From JAVJST01 sp040219295 (GTDB lineage: Bacteria; Pseudomonadota; Alphaproteobacteria; Rhodospirillales; Casp-alpha2): a stretch of 64,000 nt of DNA. The notes beneath the pieces were generated by a model, which had not been told where the DNA came from, did not search any database, and saw only the letters and a list, made by a program, of their open reading frames with translations. A program made the position numbers and the translations under genes. The DNA is taken from positions 372,001 through 436,000 of the forward strand of contig JAVJST010000011.1 of NCBI GenBank assembly GCA_040219295.1, read 5' to 3'. Shown here one piece after another: positions 17,800 through 24,300 of this stretch (its first letter is position 1; each line of letters begins with the position of its first letter).

Positions 17800-18357
17800 T
17801 CAGAAATGAATGAACACGTCCTCTTCAGTGCGCTCGCGCATCTGGAAGTCCGCCGCGGCGATCGACCAGTTGACGGTCTCGCCGTCCGACGAGCACGGAA
17901 AGAACAGCGCTTCGGAGTACCGGAACTTCTTCTCCGGCAGCAACCCGAGCACCGCGTCACGATCGGTTCGGTCGGCCCCGGACATCACGGCGAAATCCTT
18001 GCGCGAGTAAAGCACCGTCTGCGCCTCGATCGCCTTCTTGACCTCGACGACGGTGCGGTCGAGCAACACGCCGATGCTCGGAAGTTCGGCATCATAGAGC
18101 CCCATGGTCGGCCGCTCGAGAACCTCGTCGTGCTTGCTGCCGGCGAAATTGACGTAGAGACCTTCCCGGCGCTCCGGCGTGCGCAGGTCGTAGACCCAGA
18201 TGTAGGGCACCAGGTTCGGCACCCGCATCAGGTCCATCTGCTCGTAGTCGGGCAGGCCGCTGCCGCGGTCCGGATCGGCGTGCTCGAGCACGAACGCGCC
18301 GAACTTGCGGAGCGGCGGCCAGAGGCAGTGTTCATCAATCTGGGTCTGGGTGATCAA
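17800..18357 (-). CDS. PAS-like (PAS_5) domain protein
   Basis: This 185-residue protein resembles the short alphaproteobacterial PAS_5 family. Recognisable parts are MDLMRVPNLVPYIWVYDL, an RREGLYVNFAGSKHDEV core, and a C-terminal beta strand ETVNWSIAAADF. No output domain is fused, so it may be a stand-alone sensor. The only available start is TTG at 18357; no ATG or GTG lies in frame upstream. It lies between metZ and a GMC oxidoreductase, all on the minus strand, with gaps of about 100 bp. A second PAS_5-like protein is at 23767-24300. Confidence 0.72.
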   Translation of the reverse strand: MITQTQIDEHCLWPPLRKFGAFVLEHADPDRGSGLPDYEQMDLMRVPNLVPYIWVYDLRTPERREGLYVNFAGSKHDEVLERPTMGLYDAELPSIGVLLDRTVVEVKKAIEAQTVLYSRKDFAVMSGADRTDRDAVLGLLPEKKFRYSEALFFPCSSDGETVNWSIAAADFQMRERTEEDVFIHF

Positions 18358-18448
18358 TCGCGCACCGTCGTGGTTGGATGTCTTGCGGCCGATTATGGGA
18401 CGGCGGCACCCCCTACCGTCAACCGGGGGGATATCATAGTCCGCCGCA

Positions 18449-18465
18449 TAAGGCCCGCGGCCTTA
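18449..18465 (-). terminator. Possible hairpin terminator after the GMC oxidoreductase gene
   Basis: A compact hairpin TAAGGCC-CGC-GGCCTTA overlaps the stop codon of the GMC oxidoreductase gene on the minus strand. It has a strong 7-bp stem but no clear T-run, so it may be a weak or Rho-assisted terminator or an mRNA-stabilising end. Confidence 0.35.
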
Positions 18466-20244
18466 CGCTCCCGTCAGTTCGCGCTCGCGCGCAAAGATCG
18501 CACGGGTATCCGCGCCGCTGAGGTCCAGCGAAATGTCGTCCGAGCGTTGCCGGGTCTGCCAGTCGGGATCGATCCGGATCGGCGCGTTGCCGGCCGCCGC
18601 CAGGGTTTGGCCGCGGATCAGGTCGGCGGCGCGCTCCGCCAGCATCAATGTCGGCGCGTTTAGGTCGCCGGCCGTTGCCTGCGGCATGACGGAGCTGTCG
18701 GTCACGCGGAGACCCTCGACCCCTTTCACCTTCATCGTCCGCGGATCGACGACCGCCTGATCGTCACTGCCCATGCGACACGTGCCGCATGGGTGATAGG
18801 CGCTCTCGACCTTGTCCTTGATGAACCGGTCGATCTGTTCGTCGCGCGTACAGTCGGCCCCCGGAGCGAGCTCGCGTCCGGCGTATGGCGCCATGGCCGG
18901 TTGTGCGAAGATCTCCCGGGTGAGGCGGATGCAGGCGCGCATCTCGAGCCAGTCGTCCTCGTGCGTCATGTAGTTGAACCGGACACGCGGCAGGTCCGCC
19001 GGGTCGGCGCTCCGCAGCCGGACCCACCCCCGGCTCTTGGACCGCTTGGTGCCGACGTGAACCTGGAACCCATGGCCCCGCGCCAGCGACTTGCCGTCAT
19101 AGGAGATCGCCAGCGGCAAAAAGTGGAACTGAATGTCCGGGTAGGCGATGCCCGCCCGGCTCCGGATATGCCCGCCGCTCTCGAAGTGATTGGTCGCGCC
19201 GAGGCCGGACCTGGTCAGCATCCACCGGGCGCCGATCAGCGCCTTGCCGAGCAGGCTCATATGGGGATACAGCGAAACCGGCTTGGTGCAGGCCTGCTGA
19301 AGGTAGACCTCGAGGTGATCCATGAGGTTGCCGCCGACCTGTTCGCGGTCGGCGACGACATCGATGCCGTGGTCGCGAAGTTCGCCGGCGGGGCCAACGC
19401 CCGAGCGCTTCAGGATGAGCGGCGACATGATCGATCCCGCGCTCAGGATCACGTCCCGTGCGGCCAGCGCCACCGATTTCTTTCCCTTACGGGACAGCAG
19501 CACGCCGATCGCACGGCGGCCGTCGAAGACGATCCTGTCCACCATGGCGTGGGAGAGGACCTGAACGTTTCCGCGCTTCACGGCGGGATACAGGTACCCG
19601 GCCGCGGCACTGGCGCGCTCGCCGCCGGCGACGGTCATCTCCATGGGACCGAAGCCCTCGTGCTGGAGATCGTTCATGTTGGCGCTTCGGGCATACCCGG
19701 CCTGCACTCCGGCCTCGACGAACGCGCTGTAAAGCGGGTTCGTCTCTTTCCCCCGGACAACGCGCAGCGGCCCGTCGCGGCCCCGCAACGCACCGGGATC
19801 GGCGGCGCACTCCATCCGCTGGAAGTACGGCAGGACGTTGGCCCAGTTCCAGCCGTCGGCCCCCTGATCCGCCCAGCGTTCGTAATCCATCGGGTTGCCG
19901 CGCACGTAGCACATGCCGTTGATCGACGAGGAACCGCCGAGCCCCTTGCCGCGCGGCAGGTTCATGACGCGCCCGTCGAGACCGGGCTCCGGCTCCGTCG
20001 TCATGCCCCAGTTGAAGCGCCGGGTGTTCATCGGGATCGAGAGGGCGGCGGGCATCTTGACGAAAAGCGAGTTGTCGCTGCCGCCGGCTTCCAGAACCAG
20101 GATCCTGACGCCGGGATCCTCGCCCAGGCGGTTGGCCAGCACGCAGCCCGCCGACCCGGCGCCGATGATCACGTAATCGAACGTCCCGAGGGTCGACGCG
20201 TCGCCCGGCAGAAACGACTGTTTGCTCGATCCTCCGTCCGCCAT
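18463..20244 (-). CDS. GMC-family oxidoreductase, choline dehydrogenase-like
   Basis: This 593-residue FAD enzyme belongs to the glucose-methanol-choline family. It has the N-terminal dinucleotide fold DYVIIGAGSAGCVLANRL, the GMC signature LPRGKGLGGSSSINGM, and the C-terminal active-site blocks SAYHPCGTCRMG and VMPQATAGDLNAPTLMLAERAADL. It oxidises an alcohol and is closest to BetA-like choline or alcohol dehydrogenases. A C-terminal tail of about 40 residues goes beyond the usual end. It ends 7 bp... upstream of nothing else in the same strand except the PAS gene, while the cupin gene ends 7 bp before its ATG, so cupin and GMC genes likely form an operon. Substrate unknown. Confidence 0.9.
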   Translation of the reverse strand: MADGGSSKQSFLPGDASTLGTFDYVIIGAGSAGCVLANRLGEDPGVRILVLEAGGSDNSLFVKMPAALSIPMNTRRFNWGMTTEPEPGLDGRVMNLPRGKGLGGSSSINGMCYVRGNPMDYERWADQGADGWNWANVLPYFQRMECAADPGALRGRDGPLRVVRGKETNPLYSAFVEAGVQAGYARSANMNDLQHEGFGPMEMTVAGGERASAAAGYLYPAVKRGNVQVLSHAMVDRIVFDGRRAIGVLLSRKGKKSVALAARDVILSAGSIMSPLILKRSGVGPAGELRDHGIDVVADREQVGGNLMDHLEVYLQQACTKPVSLYPHMSLLGKALIGARWMLTRSGLGATNHFESGGHIRSRAGIAYPDIQFHFLPLAISYDGKSLARGHGFQVHVGTKRSKSRGWVRLRSADPADLPRVRFNYMTHEDDWLEMRACIRLTREIFAQPAMAPYAGRELAPGADCTRDEQIDRFIKDKVESAYHPCGTCRMGSDDQAVVDPRTMKVKGVEGLRVTDSSVMPQATAGDLNAPTLMLAERAADLIRGQTLAAAGNAPIRIDPDWQTRQRSDDISLDLSGADTRAIFARERELTGA

Positions 20245-20251
20245 GACGCGA

Positions 20252-20611
20252 TCAGTCGACCATCACGTAGTATTTCAGCATCGGCTCGGTCTGCTTCCAG
20301 AAACCGCGAAACCCTTTCGGCACGAGAAACGCGTCGCCCTTGGTATAGGTTTCCGAGAACGCGTCGTTCTCCAAAGTTACGGAACCTTCGAGCACGTACA
20401 TGAACTCGTTGCAGGGATAGTCTTCGTAGAACTCGGTGTACGGCGACGAACGCCACAGTCCGGCACGGAGACCGGCGGTATCCTTTTCGAAGTAGACGTG
20501 ATCCCGGCCCATCGGCTGCCCGTCGACCAGGGTCGCCGTCTCCAGCGCGACATCCGGCAACTCGGGCCATCCGTCCGGTCCGCCGGAACTGAACTTGACT
20601 GGGTTACTCAT
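20252..20611 (-). CDS. Small cupin-domain protein
   Basis: This is a 119-residue single cupin with YEDYPCNEFMYVLEGSVTLEND and TYTKGDAFLVPKGFRGFWKQ as the two motifs. The pattern of one Glu and few His resembles DUF861-type cupins. ATG 20611 is preceded by AAGGAGG at ideal spacing; the longer frame to 20689 lacks this. The GMC oxidoreductase starts 7 bp downstream, so the cupin is probably its operon partner. A CGGTTAACCG palindrome lies about 60 bp upstream (20671-20680) and could be an operator. Confidence 0.8.
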   Translation of the reverse strand: MSNPVKFSSGGPDGWPELPDVALETATLVDGQPMGRDHVYFEKDTAGLRAGLWRSSPYTEFYEDYPCNEFMYVLEGSVTLENDAFSETYTKGDAFLVPKGFRGFWKQTEPMLKYYVMVD

Positions 20612-20790
20612 GCCGTCCTCCTTGCCGCCGGCCCGGGCCGGCCCGATGCGCCAGAGGATAGGGAACAAGCCGGTTAACCGAAACGACAAATGTTGCCTTT
20701 GGGTCGCGCCCTCAACGACAAGCGCCGAGGCCCAAAAGGAACTCAGAAAGCGCCCGCTGGCCGATAGGACACGACGGCGGACGAATCATG

Positions 20791-20833
20791 ATAGGATTTT
20801 TTCCTTTGCATAATGTGATAATTATCCTATATT
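20791..20833 (+). promoter_or_regulatory. AT-rich promoter-like site with inverted ATAGGA motifs
   Basis: ATAGGATTTTTTCC starts at 20791 and the inverted copy TTATCCTAT ends at 20830. Between them a plus-strand promoter can be drawn: TTGCAT (20806-20811), a 16-bp spacer and TATATT (20828-20833). A 10-bp palindrome GATAATTATC (20817-20826) lies in the spacer. The ATAGGA words resemble sites near the S24 repressor at 38 kb. Confidence 0.45.
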
Positions 20834-20954
20834 GGATCGCTTATGTCCTGCCGAGACAACCACGGGAGACCCCGATGAGAGGGTCATGCGATAGCCCTGT
20901 CACGGTGCGTTTCGGGGCGCCGACCTACCCCGAAATAGCCCTGAATGACCCTGT

Positions 20955-21005
20955 GAAACGAAATCGATCCCGTTTCATTTCAACGACTTGGGGATCGATT
21001 TTCCA
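20955..21005 (+). terminator. Overlapping alternative hairpins, the second terminator-like
   Basis: AAATCGATCCC (20961-20971) can pair with GGGATCGATTT (20991-21001), followed by TTCC. Alternatively GAAACG (20955-20960) can pair with CGTTTC (20971-20976). The two pairings share bases, so they exclude each other, as in attenuators. A transcript from the promoter-like site at 20806 would end here after roughly 165 nt. Confidence 0.4.
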
Positions 21006-21079
21006 TAATTCAGCGGAGAAAACGACCGAAATGACCCCCAACCGGGCGGGCGCCGGGGCGGATCGTTTTCCGTTCCCTG

Positions 21080-21146
21080 TCACCCCCGCGCAGGCGGGGG
21101 TCCGGGGCCGGCGGCGGCTGGATTCCCGCCTGCGCGGGAATGACGG
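21080..21146. repeat. Compound palindromic repeat
   Basis: Two hairpins face each other: CCCCCGC-GCAG-GCGGGGG on the left and TTCCCGC-CTGC-GCGGGAA on the right, and the two units are inverted copies of each other. This architecture is a very common dispersed element in GC-rich alphaproteobacterial genomes. Confidence 0.7.
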
Positions 21147-21200
21147 GTTGGTGGAACGCGCGAGGACATTGGCCTCAACCGGCATCATCCGGACCCTGTC

Positions 21201-21223
21201 GTCCTCGGGCTCAACCCGAGGAC
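21201..21223. repeat. Short palindromic repeat hairpin
   Basis: GTCCTCGGG and CCCGAGGAC form a perfect 9-bp stem with a CTCAA loop. It lies among other palindromic repeats and probably belongs to the same class of dispersed elements. Confidence 0.6.
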
Positions 21224-21284
21224 CCACTGCCGATTCATTCTGGGGATGCTCGGTCGAGTCCGATCATGACGAAGGGAAAGGCGT

Positions 21285-21356
21285 CCTCACGCTTCGTCGG
21301 GCTCAGCATGAGGGGACAAGGACCACGCCTCACCCTGAGCCTGACGAAGGGCGAGG
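21285..21356. repeat. Inverted pair of dispersed repeat units next to the tldD stop
   Basis: CCTCACGCTTCGTCGG followed by GCTCAGCATGAGG is mirrored, with about one mismatch in the core, by CCTCACCCTGAGC followed by CTGACGAAGG. Related words occur at 8458-8539. The pair could act as a transcription end for the minus-strand tldD gene. Confidence 0.6.
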
Positions 21357-21366
21357 CGGTCGCGCG

Positions 21367-22818
21367 TCAGGAAACCGCCGTGCCGCCCACCGTGAGGTTG
21401 TCGACCTTGATGGTCGGCTGGCCGACGCCGACGGGCACGCCCTGGCCGTCCTTGCCGCAAGTGCCGATGCCGGGGTCGAGTTCCATGTCGGTGCCGATCA
21501 TCGAGACCTTGGTCAGGACGTCGGGGCCGTTGCCGATCAGGGTGGCGCCCTTGACCGGACGGCCGACCTTGCCGCCCTCGATCTCGTAGGCTTCGGTGCA
21601 CGAGAACACGAACTTGCCCGAGGTGATGTCGACCTGGCCGCCGCCGAAGGTCACCGCGTAGATGCCCTTGTCGACGCTCGCCAGGATTTCCGCCGGGTCG
21701 TGACCGCCGGCCAGCATGACGGTGTTGGTCATGCGCGGCATCGGGCTGAAGGCGTAACTCTCGCGCCGTCCGTTGCCGGTCGAGCCCGAACCCATCAGAC
21801 GGCCGTTGAGCCGGTCGTGGATATAGCCGGTGAGCACGCCGTCCTCGATCAGCACGGTGCGCTGGGTCGGCGTGCCCTCGTCGTCGACGGTCAGCGAGCC
21901 GCGCCGGTCGCTCATGGTGCCATCGTCGATCACGGTGACGCCCGGCGAGGCGATGCGCTGCCCCATCAGTCCGGCGAACGCCGATGTCTTCTTGCGGTTG
22001 AAGTCGCCCTCGAGTCCGTGGCCGATGGCCTCGTGCAGCAGGATGCCGGGCCAGCCGGCGCCGAGCACGACCGGCACCTCGCCGGCCGGGGCGGGCACCG
22101 CCTGCAGGTTGACGTCGGCCTGGCGGATCGCCTCGGCCACCGCGTGATGCCAGGTGTCCTCGGTGACGAAACCCTCGTAGGCGGCGCGGCCGCCGCAACC
22201 GTAGTTGCCGGATTCCATCTTGCCGCCGTCGTCGAGCACGACCGACACGTTGAGGCGGACCAGCGGGCGGATATCCGCCGCCCGCGCGCCGCCCTGGCGC
22301 ATGATCTCGATGGCCTGCCACTGGCCCGACAGGTTGACCGAAACCTGGCGCACGCGGCTGTCGGCGTCGCGCGCGTACTTGTCGATCTCCTGAAGCAGCC
22401 GGACCTTGGCGTCGAACCCCATGTCCTCGAGCGGATTGTCGGCACTGTAGAGCGCCCGGTTGGTGCCGATCGGCGGCGCCGCGACGGCGCCGTGATGACC
22501 GGCGGTGACGGCCCCGACCGTGCCGGCGGCGCGCCGGATCGCGTCTTCCGAGATATCGGAGCCGTGGGCGTAACCGGTCGCCTCGCCGGCGATGGCGCGC
22601 AGTCCGAAGCCCTGCATGGTGTCGTAGGCGGCATTCTTCAGCCGGCCGTTGTCGAACGTCAGGCTCTCGGACTGGCGGTACTCGAGGAACAGCTCACCGT
22701 CGTCGGCGCCGTTCAACGCGTCGTTGACGACGCCCTCGACGCGTGCGCGGTCGATGCCGGTACGCTCAAAGAACAGGTGGTTCGTCTGCTGGCTGGTCGT
22801 CTTCTCGTCGACGCTCAT
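21367..22818 (-). CDS. tldD: TldD metalloprotease
   Basis: This 483-residue protein is the catalytic subunit of the TldD/TldE protease, which degrades or matures unfolded peptides and, in enterobacteria, processes microcin B17. The zinc motif HEAIGHGLEGDF (HExxxH) is intact, and the C-terminal FGGGQVDITSGKFVFSCTEAY and GIGTCGKDGQGVPVGVGQPT blocks are classic. ATG 22818 follows CGGAG by 6 nt and gives normal length; the longer frame to 22962 is rejected. Its partner TldE is about 16.5 kb away at 3496-4836, same strand but not in an operon. Confidence 0.95.
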   Translation of the reverse strand: MSVDEKTTSQQTNHLFFERTGIDRARVEGVVNDALNGADDGELFLEYRQSESLTFDNGRLKNAAYDTMQGFGLRAIAGEATGYAHGSDISEDAIRRAAGTVGAVTAGHHGAVAAPPIGTNRALYSADNPLEDMGFDAKVRLLQEIDKYARDADSRVRQVSVNLSGQWQAIEIMRQGGARAADIRPLVRLNVSVVLDDGGKMESGNYGCGGRAAYEGFVTEDTWHHAVAEAIRQADVNLQAVPAPAGEVPVVLGAGWPGILLHEAIGHGLEGDFNRKKTSAFAGLMGQRIASPGVTVIDDGTMSDRRGSLTVDDEGTPTQRTVLIEDGVLTGYIHDRLNGRLMGSGSTGNGRRESYAFSPMPRMTNTVMLAGGHDPAEILASVDKGIYAVTFGGGQVDITSGKFVFSCTEAYEIEGGKVGRPVKGATLIGNGPDVLTKVSMIGTDMELDPGIGTCGKDGQGVPVGVGQPTIKVDNLTVGGTAVS

Positions 22819-22976
22819 GTCGGCTCCGTGTGCTGCGATTGTCTCCCACCCTATATGGGGCGAAGTCGGGGTCAAGGAAACCCCTCGAAACCGGCTCCGG
22901 CCGTTTGGGCCAAGCGGCACTTCCAATGGGGCCGGTTGCGCCGTAGGGTCCGGCACGCCCAATCGGAGAACGACGC

Positions 22977-23711
22977 ATGACGGACAAGCCCGCCGAGCAC
23001 AACGACCTTGGCCAGCCGCTCGACTTTCGGGTGCCGGATTGGACGGCCCGCGAACGCCCGCCCGGAACCCCGATCGCGGGGCGATGGTGCGACATCGAGC
23101 CGATCGACGCCGACGCCCACGCGCAGGAGCTCTACGACGCGGTGATGCACGACGCCGACGGCGCCAACTGGACCTATCTGCCCTACGGCCCGTTCGCGAC
23201 CTTCGCCGCCTACGACGAGTGGCTTCGCGCCACGTGCCTCGGCGGCGACCCGATGTTTCACACGATTCGCGACAGGCAGACCGGCAAAGCCGTCGGCATC
23301 GCCAGCCTGATGCGCATCGATCCGGCCAACGGCGTGATCGAGGTCGGCCACATCCATTACTCGCCGCTGCTGCAGCGCACGCCCGCCGGCACCGAGGCGA
23401 TGTACCTGCTGATGCGCCGCGTCTTCGATGAACTCGGCTACCGGCGCTACGAGTGGAAGTGCAACAACATGAACGCCGCCTCGAAACGCGCCGCCGAACG
23501 TCTCGGGTTCGTCTTCGAGGGCGTGTTCCGCCAGCACATCGTCACCAAGGGCCGCAACCGCGACACGGCGTGGTTCGCCATCATCGATCGCGACTGGCCG
23601 GCGGTGCGCGCAGCCTTCGAGGCGTGGCTCGATCCCGAAAACTTCGACGAGGACGGGCGGCAGCGCACGAAACTGGACGCCCGATACAAAGGCGAAACAA
23701 TCGCAAAATAG
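22977..23711 (+). CDS. GNAT-family acetyltransferase (RimJ/RimL-like)
   Basis: This 244-residue protein has the long RimJ/RimL-type GNAT domain. Key segments are GIASLMRIDPANGVIEVGHIHYSP and YEWKCNNMNAASKRAAERLGFVFEGVFRQH, the typical acetyl-CoA and C-terminal motifs, with WFAIIDRDWP at the end. Such enzymes acetylate protein N-termini or small molecules. ATG 22977 has CGGAGAACGACGC before it. It is divergent from tldD with about 160 bp between starts. Confidence 0.88.
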   Translation: MTDKPAEHNDLGQPLDFRVPDWTARERPPGTPIAGRWCDIEPIDADAHAQELYDAVMHDADGANWTYLPYGPFATFAAYDEWLRATCLGGDPMFHTIRDRQTGKAVGIASLMRIDPANGVIEVGHIHYSPLLQRTPAGTEAMYLLMRRVFDELGYRRYEWKCNNMNAASKRAAERLGFVFEGVFRQHIVTKGRNRDTAWFAIIDRDWPAVRAAFEAWLDPENFDEDGRQRTKLDARYKGETIAK

Positions 23712-23766
23712 ACATTCATCGTGATATTTGAAATGGTTATCGGGGCCAGCAGGAGCAGCCGCCTCG

Positions 23767-24300
23767 ATGGATCTGGAAGACGTCGCCCGTCTGAATGCCG
23801 ATTACGGCCTGCTGATATCCTATTGGCGGGGCAAGATCGTGCCGCCCGCGGAGATTCCGAGACGCGCCGACCTCGAGTTGATGGACCTGCACGCCATTGC
23901 CCCGCGCCTGGTGATGATCGACGTCGAATCCGACGACAACGGCCAACCGCTCTACAAGTGGCGTTTCAGCGGAACCTTCCTGCGCGACGTCATCGGCGTC
24001 GAGATGACCGGCATGTACCTGCACGAGGTTGCCGATGCCGAAACCGCGCGCCAGACCGTCGAGGCCTACCGGAGCGTGGTGAAACGGCACGAAGCCCATT
24101 TCTGGACCCGCAACATCGGTATCCAGTCGCTCGACCGCAGCTTCGTCACCTATTCGCGGCTTATCCTGCCGCTGCTCGGCACCGGCGACGACGTCGAGCA
24201 CATGATCGGCGTTTACGTGTTCGACGAGACCCGCGCCTGGACAACAACCGCCCAGCAGCAACAGTGGCGCTTCGTCATCGAACAGCCGCAGGGCGGCTAG
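23767..24300 (+). CDS. PAS-like (PAS_5) domain protein
   Basis: This 177-residue protein resembles the PAS_5 family: YGLLISYWRGKIVPPAEIPRRADLE is the conserved N-terminal helix, followed by APRLVMIDVE and YKWRFSGTFLRDVIGVEMTGMYL. No effector domain is attached. ATG 23767 is chosen; AGGAG lies about 12 nt upstream and an in-frame TTG at 23728 is an alternative. Its 3' end overlaps the convergent flavoprotein gene by 26 bp. Confidence 0.75.
   Translation: MDLEDVARLNADYGLLISYWRGKIVPPAEIPRRADLELMDLHAIAPRLVMIDVESDDNGQPLYKWRFSGTFLRDVIGVEMTGMYLHEVADAETARQTVEAYRSVVKRHEAHFWTRNIGIQSLDRSFVTYSRLILPLLGTGDDVEHMIGVYVFDETRAWTTTAQQQQWRFVIEQPQGG

Larger units (their letters stand above)
20612..21366. other. 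755-bp region without a recognisable protein gene
   Basis: This is the largest non-coding stretch in the window. From left to right it has the CGGTTAACCG palindrome (20671-20680), an AT-rich promoter-like block (20791-20833), a short possible reading frame beginning at ATG 20875 after GGGAG, overlapping hairpins (20955-21005), and dispersed palindromic repeats up to the tldD stop. A long open frame runs through it and across tldD in antisense, but it is a GC-driven shadow. Confidence 0.6.

Noticed and set aside
20788..22980. A 730-residue open frame on the plus strand
   Set aside because: It crosses repeats and runs antisense through tldD. Only its first part, near 20875, has a possible ribosome-binding site, which is discussed as an orphan unit.
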